Assembly: GCA_028564675.1 (NCBI GenBank)
Contig: JAOVVO010000136.1
Location: 1-64,000, forward strand
Direction of reading: 5' to 3'
Origin: Onchocerca lupi
Lineage: Eukaryota; Nematoda; Chromadorea; Rhabditida; Onchocercidae
DNA: 64,000 nt
Under the pieces are notes generated by a model, which was given only the letters and a program-made list of their open reading frames with translations, had not been told where the DNA came from and made no database searches. Below, piece by piece: positions 36,962 to 50,307 of the stretch; the stretch's first letter is position 1, and each line of letters opens with the position of its first letter. Both the position numbers and the translations under genes were made by a program.

Positions 36962-39900
36962 TTACCACTTGTTACCCGTCTTTTTCTTTTTCTTTTTTTG
37001 TTGCTGACCAGCTGGCCTTTGTTGACGTGGACCTTCTATACCCATCGCTGGACCTGATAAATGTGATGAATTGCTTGCTTTCGTCGTCGTAGTTACTGGT
37101 TCCCTAAAAAAACGACTTGATACCTATTAATAATCTAAAATTAGATACCACAATATAAAAAAGATCTTTGATGCATAACCGGGAGAGATACTCATAACAG
37201 TTCAAAAAACACACATTTTTGGAGAGGAACTAACTGCTCCCTGCGTGCCTCGGCCAATATCGCGATCACGATGTTTTTTGTTGAGTTTTTTCCTATACGC
37301 TGTACGTTCTTGTTTTGGTAACCAGCGTTCCGGATCAGGAGGTACTTTCGGGTCGAAGTTTTTTGGCAAGATAATTTTCCGCTTACGTTTGTGTGCTCTC
37401 TTTTTACCAGTAATTATCTCCTGAAAGAATATATTTGTGTGTGACTAAATAAATAGAAATAATAAAATACACATCAAATAAAGAATTCTATAGGATTCTC
37501 ATTCCTGTAATTCACATTTAAAAAATTTTCATCTATAAATCTTAGCAATAATTATAGTAAGAGTATTGATTGCACACCCAAGTTAGTAGTGCCAAGTCTG
37601 AATATATATTAACATTAATAAAAAAAAAAAAACGCTGGGCAGATTTCAAACCCTTATCTTAGCTTCTTGGACTACTGGTCCGGTTCCAAATTCGTTTGCA
37701 TCTGCGTTTATCTAATCAAAAAAAAAAAAAAAGGTTTTGGAACTAACAGCATCAGGAGTTTCTATTTTCGATTCTTTCTTCTGACGATAACGTTCACCAT
37801 ATAAAATAAAACCCGAATTCTCCAGCACGTCAACATCGATATCCGTATTACTCTCTTGTGGAAATACTTTTGCCAATAATTCTTCAGCTCGTGATGTATC
37901 AAATGTTGAATAAGTTTTAATTAAACTACACATTATCTGCATATCATTAGGACGAAGTTCAGATAATTTTTCCAAATATTCTGCAGCAGAACGATAGTCT
38001 TCTAATTGAATATTGAGTGAAGCAATTTCCTCTAATATTGCAACGCGAGCTTCTTCATTTTTTGCCGTATTCAAAGCAGATTTTAGAAGATCCAGAGCCA
38101 ACTGCAATCAAACTTCTATTTAAAATAGGAAAGATACAAATATCACAATCGAAAAGTACTTTTCATGGCAATGAGAAATCAGATTTCTTATATGATATTG
38201 ACAAAGATTAGGTAAACAGATTACAATTGATCATACATTTTGCTGGTTTGTGGCCAAAAGAAGAGCGACTCTCAACTGCAAAATTGCCGGACAAGATAAC
38301 AAATCTGGAGATACTTCATTTAACGCACGACTGGCATCTTCCAATTTCCCTGTAAATTGAAAAAAAATTTTTTTTTTTCATGATTAAACACTGGAAATCA
38401 TTGATTTATTAGCTGATAATCATTGTAAGGAATGTCTAATAATCATTATTGTTCATTTTAAAACAAAGAAGTAGTAGGCATAAAAACAAGGCCACACATA
38501 AATCTCTTGAGAAAAGTTCACAATATCTCCACCAAACACTTTAAGTATTGACTAGATGTCGGTAATATAAATGCCAAAAATAATATATTATACTTCGCTA
38601 GTCAGTTCTCTTTCGAAGAAACAGCTAATTCAAAAAGAAAAAAAAAAATAGAAAAATAAAACTACAAGCCTTCTGGAAAACCATAAAAAAGAGAATTTGG
38701 ATTGGATTAAGTTGCATGTAAACCTTCATCAAGCAAAACTTGAACTGCCGTCAATTTCGCTTCCTTTGACGGATCTTCCTTGAGAACTGCAAGCGCTTTT
38801 TGTAGATCTTTCGAACGAACATAGAGTGCTGCTTCTATTAAAGTCACTTCAGTAGAAGAACCATATTTTTTGGTAAATTCTTCAAGAGTTCGACGACATG
38901 GTTCACGCTGGTTCGAAAAAAGATGCATCAGAGCCTAAACTACTTTAAAAAATAACATGGCAATTTTAAGGAGATAAAAAAGGAAATGATAGCAAAAAGT
39001 AAGTGAAGTACGGTAAAGCAAAAGCACATAAAATAAGGTAAAAATAAATCGGTAAGTAAAGTGCGCATTAATACATCTGATTCTAAAATCTTTCAAAACT
39101 TAAATCAAATTTAAAAAAACTTTCCGAGCCACTGAAATGTTCTCCATTATGGAATAAAATGTGAAATAAAGTTTAGCTTTTGTACTTAATCATTCATCAA
39201 TAATAGATGCTATCGCTAATCATACTCTTGATTAGTAAAGGATGTCTATTCAAAATTTTTTAGAATGAGGACCTGATTTAACAGAAGAACACGTCGTTGT
39301 CGAGCTGTAAGCTTAGAACTCTCAACCTGCAGTGCAGTTTTTAGCTTTTTTCGTGCCTCTAGCAAATTTTGTTCCGCACGACACGACGGTATATTGTTGG
39401 CGACCATTGCGATAACGCATTTGTCTGACGGACTAAAATAAGAGATTTCATTTCTAAACTTCAACATCTTTTAAATCAACGATAATTTAAATTTACTGAC
39501 TTAAGATTTTGAACTCGTAAATATATTTTTAATGCATCGTCTTTTCTGCCCAGCATCTGAAGAACAAATGCTTTTTGGACTCGAATCACGGACAGCTCCT
39601 CCTCGATTTCTTCCTCCGATAAACCTTCTTCTATTAACGTATTACTGCACAGCTCTGAAGAAAAATATTACAAAAATATTACAATCATCTATACGTTAAG
39701 ATAAAACATAAAATGTATTGAAAATATGCAAATATCTATAAATGTGCAAGTTATGAGATAAAAAAACAAACAAACAAACTTTCAGCTTTTTCAAGAAGTT
39801 TCAATGCTTGTGCATATCCACCTGACTCAATTAACTGGCAAGCACTGTTATATAGCTGCTCAAATGTATCCAAATGTGATGGTGGTTGCTAAAAAAAACT

Positions 39901-40354
39901 GCCAAAAGTTTATTACTCTATAATTTAAAAAATTATGATTTAAAATTATCTTTCCTCTTTTCTTTATCCTTTTGCTTTCGCTTTGTCATTTTTTATCCTT
40001 TTGCTTAACATTCTCAATTTTTTGAGTCATGCGGACTTTGCCTTTCTTTGCTGTGATAAATAAAATAGCAATGAATATGACTTCTAGCAACCAATATTAC
40101 ACAGTTTTCTAATGTCCTGCTTAAACATCTCAAATCGCCACTTTTTACAGCCGATATTAAAACTTTTTATTTATTTCTAGCTGTAAAACATAGAAACCTG
40201 CTGATGGCCATTGGCTTGCAACTGTGCAACTGTTGCGATCAAATTGGCACAACGTTCTTCATCGTATTCATCCGAATGATCTTTCAATAAGGTCCTAAAA
40301 GTAAAAATAAATTTAAAAATTTCATCCCTCTAGTATATCAATTTGATTCGAGAA

Positions 40355-40397
<43 letters not shown>

Positions 40398-41279
40398 AAA
40401 CTTAAAAGCTTATTATAAAGTCAAAAATCTTACAAATAAAGTACTAAAAATATTAAGAAAAAGATACATAAATATTTTCGAAGCTTCATCAAAACGTTCA
40501 GCACGATAAAGTAATTGTGCTTTCAGCTCCATGCAACGATAATCATCTTCTGAAGCCTTATCGAGTGTTTCTAGTGCAGCAGCATCTTCTTGCATTCGAT
40601 ATAAAACATATGCTTTTTCAAACAGACAATCTCTGAAACTTTGAACAATGGAGAACATCAAGTACCGATTCAAATTTACTAGATTCTTCAACAGTAAATT
40701 TTCATCAAATGGAATCAACCAATGAGCAAAGCATATTAAAGTAAGCAAAAAGAGAATTATTAATGACAAAATAATATAAGAACACAGTTACCCCATATGA
40801 TGAGGTGGAGTCTTCTTGATCAGAGTAAGTGCTTCATCCAATCGACTAAGTTGTATAAGTGCTACCAATTTGCATTTAAATGCTAATGTTTCTTTTGGAA
40901 ATGTACGTAGCACTGAAATCAGAATTATTGAAAGAATAATTCACTTCAAACATTATCATTAAAGCCTCGGATAAATTAAAAGTTGCAAATAATTGATATA
41001 AAGATAAAATATGGAAAAAGCATGGCGTAAAAAAATATACACAGAGACAAAAGAAACAAGATAAAATGAGTAGCAACAGATAGAAAGATGATTAGTTAGC
41101 TAATTAGTAATCGATAAATTAAATTGAGTATTAATTGCTTCTTAAAGAAGTATATTTATCGAAATATATTTCAATAATTTACCTTTATTGGCAATTTTCA
41201 GTGCTTTATCATAATCAGCGCTGGTATCTGCTTTAGCAAGCTCAATGAAGCATTGTTTTGCAGCATTCTCCAGGACCAT
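36962..41279 (-). CDS. SRP72: Signal recognition particle subunit SRP72
   Basis: SRP72 binds SRP68 and 7S RNA in the particle that targets nascent secretory proteins to the ER. Thirteen exons: 41279-41183, 40912-40792, 40632-40468, 40294-40198, 39888-39780, 39654-39501, 39432-39273, 38934-38724, 38349-38237, 38101-37748, 37711-37652, 37420-37215 and 37103-36962. The product is 662 residues (human 671). Tetratricopeptide-like helices fill about 1-520 (for example FEKAYVLYRMQEDAAALETL and DEYDEERCANL). They are followed by the diagnostic RNA-binding block LPKNFDPKVPPDPERWLPKQ, GRGTQGA and a lysine-rich tail (QQQKKKKKKTGNKW). A TATTCAG lies 14-20 nt before the ATG, consistent with trans-splicing. 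The donor of exon 12 is AAAAAT|GTGTGT, chosen because only it preserves the phase into the Lys-rich last exon. Confidence 0.95.
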
Positions 41280-42681
41280 TACTGATGATTACCTGAATAT
41301 AAACTTAAAAATAGAGAAGTATAATTTCACATCAAACAGAGACGTATACAGCTTCGAAAGGTCACAGTTCAACCATTAAATAATTTCGATCAATCGAAAT
41401 GGCTGATAAATCGATTAACTATTTAAGTGTTCATTTCTACTTACTTCCTCATTTAATGAGAAAGAAGAGACTGTTAAAGACATTAATTTATGCATTTGAT
41501 ATCAAATAAGTTGACCTTAGAGTTAATTATCATATTGTCAAACATAATGATACTACAATTCTGTATGGCTTATGAAGATCAAAAGTAAAAAAATAAGCCT
41601 GGAATAATATTTAGCCGTAACAAATAGACGATCACTTCACTTTTCACGTCCGCATGTAGCACGGACTTACGATCAGTAAACACAGACGTGACAATGCTTC
41701 ACACGTATACTCATGTCTGAATACCAGCGGCCATCCGCAAAATATAGATTAGTCTTAAAAAAAAAAAGAAAAAAAAAGAGGAAAAATACAGATCAGAAAA
41801 AAATTTCAAGTAAATCTGCCAAGTTCGTAGGGATGCAACTTTTTTGGTAATTCGAAATTTGCATAAAACAATTTAGCATATTTGTATTCCACAAGATTAC
41901 AATTAACAATATTTTTTAAAAGAAAAAAAGTTGAAAAAATTGAATCTTTATTGTTAGTTTTAAGCTGTTTGAAAGAAGGCAATAATTGTGAGATGTGTTG
42001 GAGGAATAAATGCAAGGGAAAGGTAAGATGCATGAATAAATGAAGAAATTTTCTAGGATTCTAGGATTTCTAGGATTTTCTGGAATTTTTGGAATTTCTT
42101 TTATCTGCTTTCAATTTCGTTTCAAAGTTATTTTTCAGTTTATTTTATACTTTAAAATACATCAACAAAAATAAGAATCATGAGGAATCATAAACAAGGG
42201 TCAGAGAAAAAGGTTCAAGATAATTTATAATAAATGATATAGTAGATGGAAATAATTGGTTTCAGTGTTAACACTGATGACCAATAACAAAAAAAAAGAA
42301 AAAAAAATAATTAAAAAAAAACAAATAATCTTAATAATAAAGGAAAAAAGACCAAAAATCAAGTTTTTTTACAGAAAAAAGGCCAGAAACCAAGTTTTTT
42401 TTTCAATTTTTTTTTTACATCCAACCTCACCTCTCTAATTAGGATGCTTAATTTATCTTTTCTAGAATAGCTGAAATTCATTTTCACATTTATTTTTTCA
42501 ATCCTATTACTTAAATATAAAATATGATAAATGAAATGATAAGTGATAAAAAAAACAAATAAAATTTTTATAAAAAGGAAGATAAGCAAATCAAAAAAAT
42601 AAGTATAAGAATATGTTAACATGTTTTCGTTTTTTTTTTTTTTTTTTTTTTCGAACTTATGCTGAATTTTATGCTTTCCAG
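41280..42681. other. Intergenic region, no supported gene
   Basis: Upstream of SRP72 (-). It holds AT-rich DNA, poly-A runs and low-complexity open frames only. Confidence 0.5.
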
Positions 42682-42829
42682 AGCGAAAGTGTCCAGATTA
42701 TACCGCAATCAGAAAATCCGATAATGGAACGAAAATTGAAGTAATTTTCGAAAAGAAATATAAAAACTGGATAATTGAGAAAGATGATTTCGAATTTTTG
42801 AATATTTCCTTAAGAAAAAACTAATTAGT
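42682..42829 (+). other. Exon-like open segment upstream of the small coiled-coil gene
   Basis: It follows a good acceptor (ATGCTTTCCAG). Read in one frame to a donor at 42740 (TTGAA|GTAATT), it gives 19 codons ending PIMERKL and joins in phase to the exon at 43061 as a 5' extension of that gene. Read in another frame it stays open for 48 codons to TAA at about 42824, giving KCPDYTAIRKS and NWIIEKDDFEFLNI. I cannot tell which, if either, is coding. Confidence 0.3.
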
Positions 42830-43061
42830 GAAAATAATTTTAGAATTTTACGAAAAATTCCAATAATAATCTTAAGCTAATAATAGCTACTGCAAAACTT
42901 TCATAGCATTATCATATCAAGATTGATGGAATTGGATTTTTGATAACTTTTCTTCTAACTGATAATTTTTTGCTAAGTGTAATATTGTCGGTAAGTTGGA
43001 TAAGCTAATTTTTTTAGCATGAAGTTAATTAATGATTTATTAGTGGATGTGTCGATTCAGA

Positions 43062-44942
43062 ATGGATAAATTTCCAATTCCGGCAAAAACATCTCCGGTA
43101 CCGATAACGTCCAAATCTTCTCGTATAAAAAATACAGATGAATCGTCACCAATAAAAAAAGCAGAAAGTAAGTTTTCAAAGAATATTTGGAATAAGTGAA
43201 ATAATTCATGAAGAAAAAATATCGCTGTATTTACTGCAAATTGCATGCAAATGCAATCTGTATGTGAACAATTTATGAGAAAAATATTTACTAATACATT
43301 AGAATTTCTGTTTTTTTAGCTGGAAATAAAAAAAATTCAAAAATCAATAAGAAAACCAGAAGTGTAATATCAGAATTGAATACATTAAAGGATGTAAGCT
43401 TGGAATTTTTTTTTTTTTTTGCTAAAAATTTCACGAACTCTTATTTTTTTTCTAAATTAAATTTAAAATCTAAAAATTTCTGATTTTTATAACTGCCGAA
43501 AATTACGATCTTATTTCTGGTGGGAATTAAAATTCGATATTCTATTTTAAAATTGAAATCTAAAAAAAAAAAAAGGAAAATATTGCAATTTTGTTTCTCA
43601 ACGAGATAAGATAAGATATCATGATATCTACATACCAAGAAAGATGAGATTTGGATAAAGATTTAGAGAGACTTACCTGAGTAAAATAAACGTAAACGTC
43701 AGGTGCCTCATTCAATGCCAATTATCGATGTACCACACGACAAAACGAAGCGTGACAAATTTTTTCCAAGTGCTGAACTATTATAATTATCACGCACTGT
43801 ATCAAAATTATTCACGTGATATCACGTGACTATTGTGAAACGTGATTATCACGTAATATTATCATATACTGTATCAAATTTGTTTCTGCGTGTTTTCCGC
43901 TCAAAACTTATTTTTTTATTTCTTGTGAGAATAAAGAAAATTTTAATCTCTAAGAATTAGCATTCCATAAAAGTGTCTCTTACCTCATAAATATCTTATC
44001 AGCAGCTATCAATTATAAAAACTAATATTCACGTGAGATTTCACTGCTACGTTAAATTTCTTTTTATCTTGATATTTTCACGTGATAGAGTCACGCTGGA
44101 AGCATCAATAGCTTAACCAATAGAAATTTAGCTTGCGTATGAGCATCGCCAGGCCTTCCAATAATATGATTGACGTGGAAGAACGTGAAAGATGCAATGT
44201 AGCAATGAAATTCTCAATGAATGAAACCACGTAAGATATCACGTAAAATCAATCTACTATCCTAATTTGCTTTTCATAAAGTTTAGTCCTAGAATGAATA
44301 AACACATAGCACTTTGCTCTTACATTTCCATTCCCCAGAAAAAAAAAATGATATAATTACATTACTACTCTTACTTCGAGTTTTAATTCGAGTACGAGTT
44401 TTACGTGAAATAACGTGTAGGGATGCAACATAGCTTTGAAATCCTAAAATGAATCTTATTTCTATAACTATTCATATCACATAAGATTAGCTTATCTATT
44501 CTAGCTTATTCTTACTTCATAAATCCTTAACCTTAGAAGGAATACACGTATCACGTATCACGTAATCCGTAAGTACGAATTATAATACTCTAGCAAATAA
44601 TAGAATTTATGAAGTGACGTACCATTACGAACTATGACACCATCATTACGGGTTACAAGAGAATTGACGAGAGTGTGTTGTTAGAGAAAGAGGGGGTCAG
44701 TGTAATAGTATGCGATTAAGATTGAGAGTAATTTTCCATACTAGACATGAAATGTTATCATTATTTTGCGTTGAACTTCATAGGGGGTGTTGTTATTTCG
44801 CCTAGGCATCGTGTAAATTATTATCGATTTTATCACTTATCACAATTTAATTATTATAATTGATGAACAGGCTTAAACTTCTCAGGTATCGGCAAGTCAA
44901 CAACAATTAGTAAAGGAAATCGGGAAAGCAATACTTTTATAG
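43062..44942 (+). CDS. Small Lys/Ser-rich protein with C-terminal coiled-coil helix
   Basis: Three exons: 43062-43167, 43320-43394 and 44886-44942, joined in phase to give 78 residues. The N-terminal half is basic and Pro/Ser-rich (FPIPAKTSPVPITSKSSRIK). The C-terminal half is an amphipathic helix (SVISELNTLKDVSASQQQLV) ending GKAILL. The length and the helix recall small coiled-coil scaffold subunits such as those of BLOC-1/BORC, but I cannot assign a family. It may have a further 5' exon at 42682-42740, since acceptor and phase fit. Intron 2 is 1.5 kb and full of CACGTG-type palindromes. The stop TAG is ten bases before the next ATG, so the two genes probably share a transcript. Confidence 0.5.
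43680..44660 (+). repeat. Intronic region rich in CACGTG/ACGTGA motifs
   Basis: More than a dozen CACGT or ACGTG cores are present. They include the perfect 18-bp palindrome TCACGTGATATCACGTGA at 43812-43829, and runs such as CACGTATCACGTATCACGTA near 44548. The region lies inside the large intron of the small coiled-coil gene. Confidence 0.7.
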
Positions 44943-44952
44943 CAGTTGCGGA

Positions 44953-45174
44953 ATGCCAGAAATGCGGAATTCCAGAAGTTCATCATTTTGGTTTGCAATA
45001 TTGAATAGATTCTCACGATTAGCCTTTTATCGTAAACCGGCATCCGGAACGATTGCCGTTTTCGGTTTCATGATTATGATACCAATATTTCTGTATAGTG
45101 TTGGTGGTTATCCAATGTTACACAAGGATCAATTCGAGGGTATGAAGAAAAAGAATGTTGGCGGCAAATTGTGA
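44953..45174 (+). CDS. Small single-span membrane protein
   Basis: A 73-residue intronless frame. A basic Ser-rich start (MPEMRNSRSSS) and an aromatic stretch (FWFAILNRFSRLAFYRKP) precede one transmembrane segment at about 35-52 (TIAVFGFMIMIPIFLYSV). It ends in a short charged tail (HKDQFEGMKKKNVGGKL). The layout, NRFxRLAFYRKP before one span and then a short charged tail, resembles small integral membrane proteins such as SMIM8, but the match is weak and no function is claimed. It starts ten bases after the stop of the preceding gene. The TTTTATAG spanning that stop could serve as its trans-splice acceptor. A competing frame is open through this start for about 38 codons. Confidence 0.55.
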   Translation: MPEMRNSRSSSFWFAILNRFSRLAFYRKPASGTIAVFGFMIMIPIFLYSVGGYPMLHKDQFEGMKKKNVGGKL

Positions 45175-45634
45175 TAGTAAGATTGACCTTTGATGTCAAG
45201 ATTTTTGAATATAGTAGATGAAATCAGATGGTTGCTTTTTTTTTTTTTTTTTTGATTATTTTTATGCGAAAAGTTTCATTCAGAGATTTGAAATTTAATT
45301 TGTATATTGGCATCTACTCTCAGGAAAAAAAAAAAAATTCTTGGTCATATCACGGATCTACGGATTTACGGATTTCAGGCAAAAAAAAATTGATTGAAAA
45401 TGCATGTTTATATGATTTATAAATCAATTCTTAATTTCATGTTGATATTCATTAAATTTTGACACATTTTGCATTATTATTTACGTTATTTTACAATGTT
45501 TATGTGATTGTGAACGTGACTTTGCTTACGTGATTTTGTATATATTACGTGATTTTATAATCTTCGTTCAGAATATTTGTATATTAATTTTGCGTGTTGT
45601 ATTTTGGTATGCAGAAATGAATAAATTTTCAGGA
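45175..45634. other. Intercistronic spacer before SDS22
   Basis: 460 bp with poly-T runs and several ACGTGA motifs (45518-45552). AAATTTTCAG at 45623-45632 ends two bases before the SDS22 ATG and is a likely trans-splice acceptor. The three + strand genes from 43.0 kb could form one operon. Confidence 0.45.
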
Positions 45635-48261
45635 ATGGCAACTGGTGATAATAGTATTGGCTATGATAATGAATCGATGAATGATGAATCTGATATGACG
45701 ATAGAAAGAGAGAATGATAAAAGTTTACATCGGAATCTCTTCGATTTGAATGAATTTAATGTTGATTCAGAGGTAACTTTTTTTTTTCTTTTTTTAGGAG
45801 TAACTGACAAATTGTGCATTCTGTTAGGTACACATTTCTTTGTGAAGTACATTTTAATTTATTAGAAATATTAGCAACGATGGACTTTAAGTATAGTAAA
45901 AAAGTAATTAGTAGAGAAGTGATATCTGTAAACATTAATTAAATCAATTAGAGATAATTGAATTTTCTTTTCTCTGAAGCGTTTGTTTCAGACTATAGAT
46001 CTAAATCAATGTCGTGTAGATACTATTCCAGATTTTTCGAAATTTATTCAGTTGAAGGTATATTTACTTTTCTTTTATATAGTTTATAAGTGATAGCTTA
46101 TGTATTCTAGTTCTTATCTCTAATTGATAAAGCGTCATCTTATATCAGGCATTTGATCTGTTTTCTCTTTATTTGATGCAACTTTAATTATTTAAATCCA
46201 AACGAGTATGAAATATAATGGCAAATTATGCTTGAAATGAAGCAGTATTATAATTTATGTATTTTGATCATTGCATGTTTTGTAGGAACTTTGCATGCGA
46301 CAGAATCTTTTAGTATCACTCAATGATCATCTTGCAATCGCCACTCTTACTCACCTTGATTTATACGATAATCAGATTGAGGTATTTAAACTATTTTCTT
46401 ATTTCTTTATCTTCTGTTGCAATGATAATATTCTGATTAGATTAATCTATGCTGTGCTTTTGATCATCGAGCACCTTATATTGATTTAACTAATGCATTT
46501 ATAAGTTAATTTTGAAGTAGATATAATCATTCGTTGCTGAAGTTATTAGATTAGAAGACAGGAAAAAAACAGATTACATAGAAAAAGGAAGATATTTCTT
46601 ATGTATTTCAGGTTATTTCAAATCTCGATACGCTAGTCAATCTTGAAATTCTTGATCTAAGCTATAATCGTATCAGAAAAATTGAAGGTTTATCTGCACT
46701 GCATAACTTGAAACGTATCTACTTGGTTCACAATAAGATTGAAAAAATTGATGGTTTGGAATCACTTATGAAGCTTGAAGTTCTTGAGCTTGGCGATAAT
46801 CGAATCAAGGTTGCATTGCATTAATCCTTGAGCAATTTCTTTGTTTGGTTCCTGTCTTTGCATATGATTTCGGTTATTATATTTTTCTTCCAGAAGTTAG
46901 AAAACATTGGACATTTACAACATCTTCGTGAGTTGTACATTGGAAAAAATAAAATTCAAAGATTTGAAAACTTGGAAAACTTGGTCAAACTTACTGTGCT
47001 TAGTGCTCCGGTGAGATTTCTCATTTTTTTGTTCAAAGAAAATTCAACTGAATTCTTATTTGCTTTCTTCAAACAAAAAAACCAACTATACGAAGATTCT
47101 CTATTTAGTTTTTTAGGATTTTTAAATGGTATAATATCTTAATGTATGATATTTGCAGTATTAGTGTTAGAAATTCAATTCAACATTAGAAGAACATTCT
47201 ACTCATAAGATAGATGATGGTCATTGCAGAATTATTGAGATAAAAGTAGTTTTTTCAATCAAATTTCATACTTGTATATTACAGGCAAATCGTCTAACTG
47301 ACTTAAGTGGTATTTCGATGCTTACCGAACTTACTGAGCTTCACATCAGTGATCAAGGAATAAAATCTTTGGCCGAGCTGGTTCCTCAGGTTTTTTATTA
47401 TGATGGGATCTAATAACCCATTCACTATCATTTCAATATTGCCAAGTATTTTGCTTGTTTTGAGCAAAAAAAATATTGCCTTCACCTTTAAAAAATTTTG
47501 TCGAAGGATTTTTGAATATAAATTTATTTGTTTCTTTGAGGTGTTAAAACAAAGTTTTTGCAGAAAAAGTTAACGATAATTGATGCAGCCAACAATAAGA
47601 TAACTACATTGGATGGTCTTATTCATTTAGATCAATTGGAAGATATATGGGTATGTTTAATCGTTTATGCATTTAATACTTATTAATGTTTGCTTTTTGA
47701 GAGTGCCTTACATTTATTAATGTCTTATAATAATTATCAGCAGAAATGCTGGTGCAAAGTAATAGGCTGGTAGTGAGAACAATTTTGTTTTTCAAATTGA
47801 GTTAATTGTTATTCAAATAGTGATTGTCATGATTTTTGTTGGGTCGCTTTTACTTGACTTTATATAAAAGAAGTTCTATCTTAAACAGTTTTCTGAAACG
47901 TACAATTATCCTAAAAATACATTATTCTATAATAAATATTGACTTTAGGCAATAATTGAGATCAACTTTGATATTTTCGATATTTCCAGATTAACTGTGA
48001 GAATACTTTCAGCAATTATTTATCAGTTCTATTATATCCACTTGTAATCTACGAGATTTTACATATTCATTTTTGTTACAGTTAAACGATAATGAAATAT
48101 CAGACTGGAACGAGTTATTAAAGCTTTCCAAATTGCCTGCTCTGAGGACGATTTATCTGGAAAGAAATCCTATCTATAAAGCAGATCAGAGTAGTTACCG
48201 GAGGAAGATAATGTTAAGTTTACCGCAGGTGACGCAAATTGATGCCACTTTATGTCGTTGA
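45635..48261 (+). CDS. sds-22: SDS22 / protein phosphatase 1 regulatory subunit 7
   Basis: Eight exons: 45635-45772, 45992-46057, 46286-46381, 46612-46809, 46894-47010, 47285-47389, 47564-47650 and 48082-48261. All phases are zero and the product is 328 residues. An acidic N-terminus (about 1-45) is followed by about eleven 22-residue leucine-rich repeats of the SDS22 type (LTHLDLYDNQIE, LEILDLSYNRIRKIEGL, LEVLELGDNRIK). It ends with an LRR cap containing LPALRTIYLERNPIY and SSYRRKIMLSLPQVTQIDA. SDS22 binds PP1 catalytic subunits and controls their assembly, mitotic targeting and turnover. Exon borders tend to fall at repeat borders. The ATG just after TTTTCAG is preferred over an in-frame ATG at 45617, which would include the acceptor. 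Confidence 0.95.
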
Positions 48262-49121
48262 AAGTTTTATATTATTTTGTTAATCTTATCATTGATATTG
48301 CTGGATTATTGTCGTAATTTAATTTATTAATATCTTACTACTTAGCAGTTCTTCCTTTTAAGCTACTACAAAGTCAGGATTCATTATTTGTGTATTATTT
48401 TCTAAAGCATAATTCATGCTTTAGAAAATTGTTGTAATTAATTATAATTGAAACTTTAAAATAGGACTGTTATGATTTAAGTCGGTTTAAACTAACTATC
48501 ATGGTTTGAATCGATTTAATAGTTGCGGGGGCTATAGAGAACAGATCTCCGCTAATAAATTTTTTTTTCATCACTTAATATTGAATTGAACATTAAGAAA
48601 TAAACCAGTTAACATGGTTATTTGATTTTGAGACATTGAATCATTAATTTTTTTTCAGTAGTTTATTATTAGTAAATTTAAACACTATATAACAATTAGA
48701 TATAGGAGACTTTCGTAAAATTTCATTCATTTTTCGATTCATGCGGTCGATTTTGTAATTCCGTATTTTGATGGGAAGCACACGCATACTAATTGTTGAA
48801 TTTCTTTACTTTATACATATGCTTATCGTTGTGCAAATTTCTTACAATGTATTCTTCATGTGACATTTTTTTCCATCACATATATTTATTTGTTTTCGTT
48901 TAATTACAAAGAAAAGAAAAAACTCTGACTTTTTTCAAAAATTGTATATCATTTCAAGTAAAATTATGAAATTAATTTACTAATATCATAATTTTTTTTT
49001 TATGTTGCGAATGACCGTATATAACTCAAGATGTTAACTACCCCAGTCATTTTATTTAATTCATCCATAAAATATTGAAATCTTAAAACTTACCACTGGA
49101 TACGCATCTGTGCTTGTTCAG

Positions 49122-49150
49122 TTTGTTTATTTGTTTGTTTGTTTGTTTTA
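49122..49150 (+). repeat. GTTT tetranucleotide microsatellite
   Basis: About six consecutive GTTT-type units. Confidence 0.8.
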
Positions 49151-50263
49151 AGAATACTTTGGCTTTTCGTAACATATGGAAACTTGTAATGAAGTGCTCA
49201 ATGCTTCAGGATGAACATTCAAATTGTAATAAATTTTACAATAAATTAAGAAATAATGATATCACTTTACTGAAATAACATCTGTTTTACACAATTCATT
49301 ATTCTTTCCCAATAATATATTTTCAATTTTTGTGGGAATTACAACTAAATTATTGTCTATCTTTAAAGAGCAATTTCATTTTATAGCAGATTCATTCAAC
49401 TTGCACTTTTTGTAGAATAAGAAATGGCGATATCCTGATTTTTCGGAAAGAAAGTTGATTTATGTAGTAAAAAAAAAAAAAAAGAAAAAAAATGTAACAG
49501 AAGTTCTAAAAACTTCTAATGAGGAAGAATTTGCGCTGAATTCCTTCGAAAATATAAAGTTTTGTTTTTGGAATGCTTAAATTTTTTTATACTGAAAAAA
49601 ATTCTAAAAAAAAAAGTTTTTCTTTTTTTGAAATTTTAAGCAAAAAATCCTAATTATTATTATTTTTTACCGTATAAATCAATTATGAAAACCGAAGGAA
49701 ATGAGAGAAATACCGCACTTAATATTTCATTACTTATTCTACTTTTCTTTTTTGATTTATATTACTTCAAAAATGTTTCCAAAATGAAGATCTATTTAAA
49801 GTTGTAAAATCTATGCAATAAAAACTTTTAAAATCAAGAATGAGGCTTGTAATCTCGAGAATTTTCGATGATATCGTATAAGAAATTAAACGAATGTTAT
49901 GATGAAATGGAAGTAAATTAACTTAGTTGCGGAAAAAAAAAACGAAACTAAATCTATTACTGCCAAAAAAAGAAACAAAAAAAAAAAAATCATTTATAGG
50001 ATTTTCAATCAATAATTTAATTTAAATTAATTTCCTCTTTTCGAAGAAACATCTCATCAGGAAAAGTATTTTTCCCTTTTTTTCCTTTTTTTTTTTTCCT
50101 AATTTCTTTGAAAGGAATGAAATTTTTTTGCTGTTGAACAAATATTAAAATACACTTAGTTGTTAAATTTTTGTGACAGTTAAACAAGAAAAAAAAAATG
50201 AGAACATTTCATTTTTCATAATTTTCTCTCGAACATTATAATTTTAATGGACAATCTTTCTTT

Positions 50264-50272
50264 CCTTCTCTC

Positions 50273-50307
<35 letters not shown>

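Noticed and set aside
42359..42622. 87-residue minus-strand frame
   Set aside because: Phe/Ile/Lys-rich low complexity ending in a poly-A tract, with no splice partner or homology.
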